In this document: positions 1 through 8,809 of the stretch, piece by piece
Layout of the letters: the number at the start of each line of letters is the position of its first letter
How positions within the stretch are numbered: the first letter of the stretch is position 1
Assembly (NCBI GenBank): GCA_963779225.1
Contig: CAVZWW010000003.1
Coordinates: 1,922,001 to 1,986,000, forward strand
Length of the DNA: 64,000 nucleotides
Origin: CAVPCZ01 sp963779225
GTDB taxonomy: Bacteria; Bacteroidota; Ignavibacteria; UBA10030; UBA6906
Direction of reading: 5' to 3'
Notes under the pieces: generated by a model
What the model saw: only the letters and a program-made list of their open reading frames with translations
Databases searched by the model: none
What the model was told of the DNA's origin: nothing
Translations under genes and position numbers: made by a program

Positions 1-552
1 AAGAAAAAGATCAGCAACAGAAAGGGAACGAGCGCCGACTGGCTGGAGGTGATGCGCGAAGCGCACAGGATCGGCTATAAGACCACTGCGACGATGATGT
101 ACGGCCACCTGGAACAGGATGAAGATATTCTCGAGCATCTTGAAGTGATCCGCCGGCTTCAGGATGAGGCACACGGTTTCACGGCCTTCATTCCCTGGAG
201 CTTCAAACCCGGCAACACCCCCCTGGAGAAGATCATTCCCTCCTATGCCACACCGACGCGCTATCTGCAGATGATCGCGTTGTCGCGGATCTACCTGGAT
301 AATTTTCCCCACATACAGGCCTCCTGGTTTTCCGAGGGAAAGAAGACGGGGCAGATTGCCCTGCACTTCGGGGCGGATGATTTCGGGGGAACACTGCTGG
401 AGGAAAACGTGCATGCCGCCGCGAACTTCGTGAACACCACCAACACCGAAGAGTGCATCCAGCTGATACACGAATCCGGCTTTGCCGCAGCCCAGCGGAC
501 AACCCTGTACGACATCCTCCGCGTGCACCGGATTCCGGCGGAAGCCGCGTAA
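1..552 (+). CDS. mqnC: Cyclic dehypoxanthinyl futalosine synthase, 3' part (left edge cut)
   Basis: The frame is open from base 1 and gives the last 183 residues of a radical-SAM enzyme of futalosine-dependent menaquinone synthesis. The visible stretch carries motifs typical of the MqnC/MqnE family: a tryptophan-containing segment near residue 14, ATMMYGHLE, FTAFIPWSF, and LHFGADDFGGTLLEENV near residues 118-135. The ending GFAAAQRTTLYDIL matches MqnC better than MqnE. MqnC cyclises dehypoxanthine futalosine in the cytoplasm. The radical-SAM CxxxCxxC cluster should lie upstream of the window and cannot be checked. A candidate nadE promoter follows 15 bases after the stop, so nadE is probably a separate unit. 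Confidence 0.8.
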   Translation, partial: KKKISNRKGTSADWLEVMREAHRIGYKTTATMMYGHLEQDEDILEHLEVIRRLQDEAHGFTAFIPWSFKPGNTPLEKIIPSYATPTRYLQMIALSRIYLDNFPHIQASWFSEGKKTGQIALHFGADDFGGTLLEENVHAAANFVNTTNTEECIQLIHESGFAAAQRTTLYDILRVHRIPAEAA

Positions 553-567
553 ACCCGCGCGTACGTG

Positions 568-596
568 TTGAATACCACGGGAGAGTTTTGTAGATT
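568..596 (+). promoter_or_regulatory. Candidate nadE promoter
   Basis: TTGAAT (568-573) and TAGATT (591-596) are separated by 17 bases. The ATG of nadE begins only six bases after the -10 box, which would give an essentially leaderless mRNA. Confidence 0.45.
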
Positions 597-602
597 GCCG
601 CC

Positions 603-1445
603 ATGGAAACCGCAGGCAAAGTTGATCTCGCCGAACGTCTCAATCCCCGCGTCGTAGAACACGTGCTCGTTGCGTTTCTGAAGGATGAAACCCGGAACGC
701 CGGTTTTCAACGAGCCGTGCTCGGCCTTTCCGGTGGCGTTGATTCCGCCGTCTGTGCCGCCCTGGCCGTTCGTGCCCTCGGGCCGGAAAATGTCCTGGGT
801 GTGATGCTGCCCCACCGGACCAGCTCGCCGCAGAGTCTCGCCGATGCGGAACAGGTAGCCGCTGCTTTGAAGATGAAGACCGAGGTGGTGGAAATCTCCC
901 CGATGGTCGATCCCTTTCTGGAATCCCGGAAGGTTACCGACCGTGTCCGTGCGGGCAACGTGATGGCCCGCCAGCGCATGATCGTGCTGTACGACCTTTC
1001 GCAACGCGACAAAGCCCTGGTCTTCGGTACGTCCAACAAAACGGAACTGCTGCTCGGGTACGGAACACTGTTTGGTGACATGGCATGCGCCATTAATCCG
1101 CTCGGCGACCTGTACAAAACACAGGTGTGGCAGCTGGCACGCGCACTCGAACTCCCGCCCCGGGTGATCGAAAAAAGGCCCTCCGCCGATCTCTGGGCAG
1201 GGCAGACGGATGAGGGGGAGATGGGATTCAGTTACGCCGACGTGGACCGCCTTCTCTACCTGATGGTCGACGAACGGCGCAATGACGACGAGCTCCGTAC
1301 GGCGGGCTTTGCCGACGCCTTTGTTCAGCAGGTAAAAGGGATTGTCAGACGCAACCAGTTCAAGCGGCGGCCACCGCTCATCGCGAAAGTGTCGCACCGG
1401 ACCGTCAACGTAGATTTCCGGTACGCACGGGACTGGGGGATATGA
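603..1445 (+). CDS. nadE: NAD+ synthase (ammonia-type, single domain)
   Basis: At 280 residues this has the length of single-domain NAD synthetases, which amidate nicotinic acid adenine dinucleotide to NAD+ with ATP in the cytosol. The PP-loop motif LSGGVDS lies near residues 41-47. A second ATP-contact region FGTSNKTELLLGYGTLFGD sits in the middle, and KRPSADLWAGQTDEGEMGF supplies the conserved substrate loop. There is no N-terminal nitrilase/glutaminase domain, so ammonia is the expected nitrogen donor, or glutaminase activity comes from another protein. The start is supported by the family-like N-terminal LNPRVVEHVLVAFL. No Shine-Dalgarno sequence is visible before the ATG. The stop overlaps the rsmI start by 4 bases. 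Confidence 0.93.
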   Translation: METAGKVDLAERLNPRVVEHVLVAFLKDETRNAGFQRAVLGLSGGVDSAVCAALAVRALGPENVLGVMLPHRTSSPQSLADAEQVAAALKMKTEVVEISPMVDPFLESRKVTDRVRAGNVMARQRMIVLYDLSQRDKALVFGTSNKTELLLGYGTLFGDMACAINPLGDLYKTQVWQLARALELPPRVIEKRPSADLWAGQTDEGEMGFSYADVDRLLYLMVDERRNDDELRTAGFADAFVQQVKGIVRRNQFKRRPPLIAKVSHRTVNVDFRYARDWGI

Positions 1446-2188
1446 GCGAGAAGATACTTCCCGGCACCCTTTACATCGTCTCCACACCCATCGGGAACCT
1501 CGATGATATCACACGCCGGGCTGTGTTCATCCTGGGCGGCGTCGACCTGATCGCCGCCGAAGATACGCGCACCACGCGTATTCTTCTGGACCACCTCGGT
1601 ATCCAGAAGCCACTGGTGAGCTATTTTATGCACAACGAGAAACGCCGTATTCCCGATTTGCTGCAAAAGCTGACGCACGGCCTGTCTGTTGCCGTGGTCA
1701 CCGATGCCGGCACGCCGGGCATCTCCGATCCGGCGTTTGCCCTGATCCGCGCCGCGGTCGGGCAGGACACTCGGGTGATTCCAATCCCCGGCGCAAGCGC
1801 GATCATGGCCGGACTGGTTGCGAGCGGGCTCCCCACGGATCGTTTCGTGTTCGAAGGGTTCCTCCCGCATAAGAAGGGCCGCAAGACCCGATTGACCTTC
1901 TTGCGTGCGGAACAACGCACCATCGTGTTCTATGAAGCACCGCACCGCATCGAACGCACTCTCGGGGATCTGGCCGCACATTTCGGTGATCGGAAAGCCG
2001 CACTGGGCCGGGAGCTGACGAAGAAATTCGAGGAGATCCGGCGGGGTACGCTGCAGGAATTGCTCGAAAGCGTGCGAAGCACACCCCCGAAAGGCGAGAT
2101 GGTTATCATTGTGGCAGGGAATCACCTTCCTGAATCCGAGGACGCGACCCATGGCGAAGAACACGGCAACACCGGCGCGACTGCGTAG
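1442..2188 (+). CDS. rsmI: 16S rRNA (cytidine-1402-2'-O)-methyltransferase
   Basis: This 248-residue SAM-dependent methyltransferase of the tetrapyrrole methylase fold modifies the ribose of C1402 in 16S rRNA, helping shape the decoding centre. Family motifs in order are YIVSTPIGNLDDITRRA near residues 11-27, AEDTRTTRILL near 39, VTDAGTPGISDP near 86, PGASA near 116 and FYEAPHRI near 162. The ATGA overlap with nadE indicates translational coupling. The C-terminus has a short tail after the EMVIIVAG strand, and the next gene's start lies within it, 38 bases before the stop. Confidence 0.93.
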   Translation: MSEKILPGTLYIVSTPIGNLDDITRRAVFILGGVDLIAAEDTRTTRILLDHLGIQKPLVSYFMHNEKRRIPDLLQKLTHGLSVAVVTDAGTPGISDPAFALIRAAVGQDTRVIPIPGASAIMAGLVASGLPTDRFVFEGFLPHKKGRKTRLTFLRAEQRTIVFYEAPHRIERTLGDLAAHFGDRKAALGRELTKKFEEIRRGTLQELLESVRSTPPKGEMVIIVAGNHLPESEDATHGEEHGNTGATA

Positions 2189-3713
2189 TACCGCCCACCC
2201 GATTATCTACGAGGTGAACACCCGTCTGCTCCTGCGTGAGCTTTCCGCTGCCGAAGGGATGACGCTGACGCTTGCTGACGTCCCGGACCGGGTCCTGGAC
2301 GAGTGGGCGGGCCTGGGAATCGACGCGGTCTGGTTGATGGGTGTCTGGACCACCGGTGACACCGGCAGGGAAATTGCGCGGTCCATGCCCGTGCTGCTGG
2401 ATGAATATCGCCATGCACTTCCGGATTTCACGCCGGACGATGTTCAGGGCTCACCCTACGCCGTGAAGGAGTACCGCGTGGCTCCGGAATTGGGGGGGAA
2501 CGCGGAACTGCGCAAACTGCGCGCGCGCCTGGCCCGGAGGGGTATCGGCCTTTTCCTCGACTGCGTCTTTAATCACACGGCACGCGATCATGCATGGGTG
2601 ATGCGTAATCCGGAACGGTACATCAACGGAAAAGCGGGCGAAGAGAACGAGCGGCCGGAGTACTTCTTTTCTGTGGATACAGCGGCGGGACCCCGTGTGC
2701 TGGCATACGGGCGTGATCCCCTGTTTCCGGGATGGACGGACACCGCCCAGCTAAACATCTTTTCCCCCGCAACGCGCCTTGTGCTCTATGAGACACTCGA
2801 AACCATCGCCGGTATGTGCGACGGTGTCAGGTGCGACATGGCCATGTTGTTGCTGAACGAGGTGTTCATCAGGACCTGGGGGGAACATGCAAAGGCCGGC
2901 GATGAAGCGCCTCCGCCGGGGGAATTCTGGAAAGAAGCGATCGACGGGGTTCACAAGCATCATCCGGATTTTGTGTTTATCGCCGAGGCGTACTGGAACA
3001 AGGAGTGGGATCTCCAACAATTCGGATTCCGGTATACCTACGACAAGACCCTGTACGATCGGCTGCTCCGTGAAGGCGCGACTGCGGTACGCGATCATCT
3101 CCGTGCCGAGATGATTTTCCAGTCACGCTGTCTCCGCTTCCTCGAAAACCACGACGAACAGCGGGCGGCGCGCGTTTTGCCGTCGGAAGCGTGGCAGTAT
3201 GCGGCTGCAACGGTGGTGCTGACCGTTCCCGGTGGAGTGTTGTTGCACGAAGGGCAACTTGACGGCCGCGCGGTGAAACTGCCGGTCCAGCTTGTCCGCA
3301 GACAGGCAGAAGCGGTCAATCCGCGCACGCACGCCTTCTATGCTCAACTCCTTAGGGTGGTAAACCACCCCGTCTTCAGGGAAGGCAGCTGGCAAATCCT
3401 CAATCTACGTCCGAGCTGGCATGACAACCATACCTGGTACAATTTTCTGGCCTACTGGTGGCAGCACCCGGTTCACGGTGCCCGGCTGGTTGTCGTGAAC
3501 TATGCGCCGCACACCGGACAGTGTTATGCTGAACTGCCTCTCGACGCCATTCAGGGGAACATGCTGGAGTTCCGTGATCTTCTGGGGACCGCGGTCTACG
3601 TGCGCGAGCGCGCGATGCTCGAGACAAAGGGGGTATATTTCGATCTGCCTTCCTACGGCATCCACGTATTTGACGTAACCGAGGCCCGCAAGCAGGGACC
3701 GGCTGCGGGTTGA
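2151..3713 (+). CDS. GH13 alpha-amylase family glycosidase
   Basis: This 520-residue cytosolic-looking (no signal peptide) alpha-glucan hydrolase or transglycosylase has the four GH13 signature regions: DCVFNH near residue 136, GVRCDMAML with the nucleophile aspartate near 229, IAEAYW with the acid/base glutamate near 279, and ENHDE near 332. It opens with IYEVNTRLLLREL, characteristic of small GH13 enzymes in this bacterial group. The start at ATG 2151 is preferred over an in-frame GTG upstream because GAGGA lies 8 bases before it; this leaves a 38-base overlap with rsmI. Exact substrate (maltodextrin, glycogen or trehalose) cannot be told from sequence alone. Confidence 0.85.
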   Translation: MAKNTATPARLRSTAHPIIYEVNTRLLLRELSAAEGMTLTLADVPDRVLDEWAGLGIDAVWLMGVWTTGDTGREIARSMPVLLDEYRHALPDFTPDDVQGSPYAVKEYRVAPELGGNAELRKLRARLARRGIGLFLDCVFNHTARDHAWVMRNPERYINGKAGEENERPEYFFSVDTAAGPRVLAYGRDPLFPGWTDTAQLNIFSPATRLVLYETLETIAGMCDGVRCDMAMLLLNEVFIRTWGEHAKAGDEAPPPGEFWKEAIDGVHKHHPDFVFIAEAYWNKEWDLQQFGFRYTYDKTLYDRLLREGATAVRDHLRAEMIFQSRCLRFLENHDEQRAARVLPSEAWQYAAATVVLTVPGGVLLHEGQLDGRAVKLPVQLVRRQAEAVNPRTHAFYAQLLRVVNHPVFREGSWQILNLRPSWHDNHTWYNFLAYWWQHPVHGARLVVVNYAPHTGQCYAELPLDAIQGNMLEFRDLLGTAVYVRERAMLETKGVYFDLPSYGIHVFDVTEARKQGPAAG

Positions 3714-3763
3714 TCCGGGCTGCAAGACGACCCCGATCGCCGTTTGAGAGCATCATATCCATG

Positions 3764-3784
3764 TGAGACTCAGTCTGAGTCTCA
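3764..3784. repeat. Two TGAG-N-CTCA repeats upstream of groES
   Basis: TGAGACTCA (3764-3772), the spacer GTC, then TGAGTCTCA (3776-3784) form a 21-base palindrome that is perfect except for its centre. Each half is itself a dyad. The same element in three copies, with the same 3-base spacers, precedes gap at 32951-32983. It lies 15 bases before the groES -35 box. An operator for an unidentified regulator is the simplest reading. Confidence 0.6.
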
Positions 3785-3799
3785 ATTCTTTAAAGGGTC

Positions 3800-3827
3800 T
3801 TGACAGAGACATTTTTTTTGCTATATT
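3800..3827 (+). promoter_or_regulatory. groESL promoter
   Basis: A consensus TTGACA (3800-3805) and TATATT (3822-3827) are separated by 16 bases. The expected transcription start falls inside the CIRCE element just downstream. Confidence 0.85.
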
Positions 3828-3828
3828 G

Positions 3829-3855
3829 TTAGCACTCACCATCATAGAGTGCTAA
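3829..3855. promoter_or_regulatory. CIRCE operator (HrcA site)
   Basis: TTAGCACTC, nine bases, GAGTGCTAA is a perfect match to the CIRCE inverted repeat bound by the heat-shock repressor HrcA. It begins one base after the -10 hexamer, so bound HrcA would block initiation. hrcA itself is not in this window. Confidence 0.95.
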
Positions 3856-3914
3856 TACTTACGCTGTTTCATAAGGCATTCAAAAACAACAAGTTACAAC
3901 GTTCAGGAGGCGCT

Positions 3915-4199
3915 ATGAAGATTAAACCGTTGGCTGATCGCGTAGTTATCAAGCCTGCTGCTGCCGAAGAAAAGACGAAGGGCGGCATTATTCTTCCCGA
4001 CACTGCAAAAGAGAAGCCGGTTGTCGGCGAAGTGATGGCTGTCGGGCCGGGCAAGGTTACCGATGATGGCAAGAAAGTTTTGCTCGAAGTGAAAGTTGGC
4101 GACAAAGTGCTGTACGGCAAATACTCCGGTACGGAGGTCACGCTGGACGGGGAAGAGTTCCTCATCATGCGTGAAGCGGACATCTTTGCGATCGTGTAA
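3915..4199 (+). CDS. groES: Co-chaperonin GroES
   Basis: At 94 residues this is a standard-length GroES, the heptameric lid of the GroEL folding chamber. It begins MKIKPLADRVVIKP and contains the mobile-loop region EEKTKGGIILPDTAKEKP near residues 17-34, followed by GEVMAVGPG and the closing IMREADIFAIV. The ATG is fixed by AGGAGG at 3905-3910; an in-frame start further upstream would run into the CIRCE site and is rejected. It is the first gene of a two-gene operon with groEL, 40 bases downstream. Regulation is by HrcA/CIRCE and possibly by the TGAG-N-CTCA element. Confidence 0.97.
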   Translation: MKIKPLADRVVIKPAAAEEKTKGGIILPDTAKEKPVVGEVMAVGPGKVTDDGKKVLLEVKVGDKVLYGKYSGTEVTLDGEEFLIMREADIFAIV

Positions 4200-4239
4200 C
4201 GAACTGACCAGGCAGAACAATATCAGGAGATAAATACCA

Positions 4240-5883
<1,644 letters not shown>

Positions 5884-5905
5884 GTTGCCGGATTCCGGTA
5901 ATGTG

Positions 5906-5945
5906 AAAATTCCCCCGTCATTTGAATGACGGGGGAATTTTTTTT
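5906..5945 (+). terminator. Rho-independent terminator after groEL
   Basis: Complementary arms of 16 bases (5907-5922 and 5925-5940, core CCCCCGTCATT/AATGACGGGGG) are followed by an uninterrupted T run to 5945. It lies 23 bases past the groEL stop. Confidence 0.93.
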
Positions 5946-6093
5946 GCCCTGGCGATCCTCCGGGCGGAATCGCCGCTGCCGCCATTGCAGGAGGGAAGGC
6001 GACCCGGCTGCAGGAGATGCATGGCCTGGGCTTTTCTGAACGCATGCCGGAACCCGGGGTGCAGAATCCCATGACCTTCCCTCGATTTTCCTC
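5946..6093. other. Spacer with no recognised feature
   Basis: Between the groEL terminator and the tetR promoter there is about 150 bases in which I see no gene, RNA structure or convincing repeat. A long minus-strand open frame crosses it, but that frame is the antisense shadow of groEL. Confidence 0.4.
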
Positions 6094-6122
6094 TTGACAA
6101 TGGCCAGGCGCTGAGTTATATT
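6094..6122 (+). promoter_or_regulatory. Promoter of the tetR-efflux operon
   Basis: TTGACA (6094-6099) and TATATT (6117-6122) with a 17-base spacer. The -10 box is followed directly by the first inverted repeat, as expected for repression. Confidence 0.8.
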
Positions 6123-6157
6123 GGAACCAGGGAAACGATCGGGGTTTCTCTGGTTCC
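6123..6157. promoter_or_regulatory. Candidate TetR operator 1
   Basis: GGAACCAGGGAAAC and GTTTCTCTGGTTCC form 14-base inverted arms with one mismatch and a 7-base centre. The element starts at the base after the -10 hexamer. Its core GAAACGAT-n-GNGGTTTC recurs in operator 2. Confidence 0.65.
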
Positions 6158-6190
6158 TGAGCATCTTTTTTTTGCCTTTTGGGAAACTCA

Positions 6191-6208
6191 AGAAACGATA
6201 GAGGTTTC
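6191..6208. promoter_or_regulatory. Candidate TetR operator 2
   Basis: AGAAACGATAGAGGTTTC repeats the core of operator 1 (6131-6148) with the same dyad (GAAAC...GTTTC), 60 bases downstream and 14 bases before the tetR ATG. Two related dyads flanking the leader suggest autoregulation. Confidence 0.55.
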
Positions 6209-6221
6209 CGGAGCTCTTATC

Positions 6222-6839
6222 ATGGAAGTGGTTCAAAATACAAAGGATCGAATTCTCGACGTCGCCCACCGGAAATTCTTTGCAGAGGGCTTTTCCCGCG
6301 TTTCTATCGATGAGATCGCAGCCGAGCTCTCCATGAGCAAAAAAACCCTCTACAAACACTTTTCCGGAAAAGACGATATGGTGCGACAGATTATGGAACG
6401 GTTTCTGAATCACGCGTCCAGGAACCTGGAAAAGATTGTCAACACTCCCGATCCGTTCCCACAGAAGCTGGACAACCTTGCCCGCTTCATCGGGACCCAG
6501 TTCAGACAGATCAGCAAGCCGATGCTGGGGGATATTCAGAAACATATGCCCCATTTGTGGGATCACATCGAAGCGTTCCGCCGGGAGCGTATCACCACAC
6601 TCTGGACCGGGCTCCTCGAAGAAGGTAAGCGTAGCGGATCCGTGCGACCGGATGTGAATACACGAATTTTCATTCTCGCGGTCATTGCAGCCCTCGACGG
6701 CGTTGTCAGCCCCACAGTCCTGGTGAACGAGTCCTGTTCCGCCGACGAGGCCCTGCGCGAAATCATCAATATGTTCTTCCAGGGTGTTCTCACCGGGAAT
6801 GCCCTCCAGGAATACCGGCTTATCTATCAGGCGCAATAA
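6222..6839 (+). CDS. TetR/AcrR family transcriptional regulator
   Basis: This 205-residue protein has the N-terminal TetR helix-turn-helix: RILDVAHRKFFAEGFSRVSI then DEIAAELSMSKKTLYKHFSGKDDM, near residues 8-50. The remainder is a helical ligand-binding domain without recognisable specificity. It is the first gene of a run of six efflux genes, and two similar inverted repeats flank its leader, so it most likely represses itself and the pump, with release by a pump substrate. The arrangement parallels E. coli CecR (YbiH) upstream of ybhGFSR, but orthology is inferred from context only. Confidence 0.9.
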   Translation: MEVVQNTKDRILDVAHRKFFAEGFSRVSIDEIAAELSMSKKTLYKHFSGKDDMVRQIMERFLNHASRNLEKIVNTPDPFPQKLDNLARFIGTQFRQISKPMLGDIQKHMPHLWDHIEAFRRERITTLWTGLLEEGKRSGSVRPDVNTRIFILAVIAALDGVVSPTVLVNESCSADEALREIINMFFQGVLTGNALQEYRLIYQAQ

Positions 6840-6854
6840 CGAAAGAGGAACCCC

Positions 6855-7781
6855 ATGCGTGCAGTTCAGTTGACCATGACCTTTCTCGGCATGTTCGTCC
6901 TCATGACCGGTTGCGGCGGAGACAGGGGAAACGTGATCGAGGCCTCCGGCACTATTGAGGGAACGGATGTGAACATCGGCACCGAAGTTGCGGGACGCGT
7001 CCGGACACGGCGTGTCGATGAAGGTGCGCGGGTAACCGCAGGTGATACTCTCGTGATCATCGATGACGCCGACTACCAGATCCAGCTGCGCCAGGCCCTG
7101 GCGAATCTGGAGGCAAGTGCTGCTCAACTCCGTCTGGCCGAGGAAGGATCGCGGAAGGAGGATATTGTGCAGGCGGAGGCAAACTTCAGCACTGCGAACG
7201 CGGACTACAAACGCATGAAGGATCTTCTGGCATCACAGTCCATCACCCAGAAGCAGTATGATGATGCCTACACGCGTTATGTGGCCGCACAACAGACTTT
7301 AGAGAAGCTCTCCAGCGGGCTTCGAAAAGATGAAGTGGCGACGATTCGCGCGCGCCGGGATCAGGCTGACGCGCAGGTGGACCAGCTGCGGAAAAGAATC
7401 CGCGACTGCTCTTTACTTGCACCCACCAGCGGTACGATTACGCTCAAAGCCGTGGAACCGGGTGAGTTCGTGATGGTCGGGGCCAATCTCCTCCGCCTCA
7501 CCTATCTCGACACTGTCAAACTGACCATTTATGTCGGCGAAGCGGAACTCGGCAATGTTCGCCTTGGCCAGAAAGCCACGGTGACCATCGACACGGAAGG
7601 GGGGAGATCCTTTGAAGGAACGGTGGTCTATATTTCGCCCGTTGCCGAATTCACACCCAAGAACGTGCAGACAAAGGAAGAACGCACCAAGCTGGTTTTC
7701 GGAGTGAAGATCGAGGTGCCGAACCCGCAAGGAGTGCTCAAGCCCGGCATGCCTGCCGATGCCCGGCTCTCGGCGGGCTAG
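6855..7781 (+). CDS. HlyD/YbhG-type membrane-fusion lipoprotein
   Basis: This 308-residue periplasmic adaptor links an inner-membrane ABC exporter to an outer-membrane channel. A signal peptide ends in the lipobox LMTGC, with Cys20 the lipidation site. Then come a barrel-sandwich half (GTEVAGRVRTRRVDEGARVTAGDTLVIID, residues 43-71), a long coiled-coil hairpin (about 75-180), the second lipoyl half (LLAPTSGTITLKAVEPGEFV) and beta-barrel sequence to the end. It lies 15 bases after tetR and before the ABC ATPase gene. The closest named relative in architecture is YbhG. Lipidation differs from E. coli YbhG, which is soluble periplasmic. Confidence 0.88.
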   Translation: MRAVQLTMTFLGMFVLMTGCGGDRGNVIEASGTIEGTDVNIGTEVAGRVRTRRVDEGARVTAGDTLVIIDDADYQIQLRQALANLEASAAQLRLAEEGSRKEDIVQAEANFSTANADYKRMKDLLASQSITQKQYDDAYTRYVAAQQTLEKLSSGLRKDEVATIRARRDQADAQVDQLRKRIRDCSLLAPTSGTITLKAVEPGEFVMVGANLLRLTYLDTVKLTIYVGEAELGNVRLGQKATVTIDTEGGRSFEGTVVYISPVAEFTPKNVQTKEERTKLVFGVKIEVPNPQGVLKPGMPADARLSAG

Positions 7782-7873
7782 CGGACTTCCCCGTTAGTCC
7801 ATTGATTCTCGACGTCGGGATGTGGCGTTCGACTGCCGGCGTGCCCGTTTTCCTCTGACACGACAGAGCCGAT

Positions 7874-8809
7874 ATGGATGCTGCAATTGACATTCTCAGT
7901 CTCTCCAGGAGCTTCGGCAGTATCATCGCCGTGGACAGGATCAGCATGACCATCCAGCCCGGAGAGATGTTCGGCCTTGTGGGACCGGATGGTGCCGGAA
8001 AAACAACGACGATCCGTATGTTGTGCGGGATTCTGGCACCGACGTCCGGCACAGCCATTGTTCTGGGCCAGGATATCGTAAGCCGGCCTGACGCTGTGAA
8101 GAGAGAAATCGGATACCTCTCCCAACGATTCACTCTCTACGGTGATCTCACGGTCGACGAGAATATCGAATTCTTCGCCGAGATCAACAATGTCTACAAC
8201 TACAAACCGCGTCGCGAAGAACTGCTCGCATTCACACGTCTGACGCCCTTCCGGACCAGACTCGCCGAGCGGCTTTCGGGGGGGATGAAACAGAAACTCG
8301 CGCTCGCGTGTACGCTCATCCATACGCCCCGGATCATCTTTCTTGATGAACCCACCACGGGGGTGGATCCCGTGTCGCGACGCGATTTCTGGAAGATCCT
8401 GCAGAGCCTGTTAAAGGGCGGAATCACGATCGTGATGAGCACGCCCTACCTCGATGAAGCGGAGCGCTGTTCGCGGGTGGCGCTGATGAACAGGGGACGT
8501 ATCATGATTGCCGGGACGCCGGCCGGGGTACAGAAGGCCATGAAGGGGGAGGTCGTCGAGATTGTCCTGGAGCGGGTGCGGGACGCATTCCTTCTGATCA
8601 AAGAAACGTCCCTGGTCCGGGAGGTGCAGGCGTTTGGTGACCGGCTGAACGTGATCGTCGATGATGCCCGGCGTGACTATCCCCCTGTCGCAGCGGCAAT
8701 GTCTGCGGCGGGCATCCAGGTGGACAGCCACCGGGTGATCAGTCCGTCTCTCGAAAATGTCTTTATCTCGCTTCTTACGCATAACGGATTTCAAGAGGGT
8801 GGATTATGA
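7874..8809 (+). CDS. ABC transporter ATP-binding protein (first of two)
   Basis: This 311-residue single ABC domain contains Walker A GPDGAGKT (residues 37-44), a Q-loop region near residue 85 (GYLSQRFTLYGDLTVDEN), signature LSGGMKQKLAL, Walker B IIFLDEPTTGVDP, and a C-terminal extension of about 90 residues typical of DrrA/YbhF-type drug exporters. It corresponds to the N-terminal half of E. coli YbhF, which is a fused double ABC protein. Here the second ABC domain is a separate gene after the TolC-like gene. The stop overlaps the next start as ATGA. Confidence 0.93.
   Translation: MDAAIDILSLSRSFGSIIAVDRISMTIQPGEMFGLVGPDGAGKTTTIRMLCGILAPTSGTAIVLGQDIVSRPDAVKREIGYLSQRFTLYGDLTVDENIEFFAEINNVYNYKPRREELLAFTRLTPFRTRLAERLSGGMKQKLALACTLIHTPRIIFLDEPTTGVDPVSRRDFWKILQSLLKGGITIVMSTPYLDEAERCSRVALMNRGRIMIAGTPAGVQKAMKGEVVEIVLERVRDAFLLIKETSLVREVQAFGDRLNVIVDDARRDYPPVAAAMSAAGIQVDSHRVISPSLENVFISLLTHNGFQEGGL

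Noticed and set aside
291..1487. Minus-strand open frame of 398 codons opposite mqnC and nadE
   Set aside because: Covers two recognised genes on the plus strand; composition and lack of motifs mark it as a shadow.
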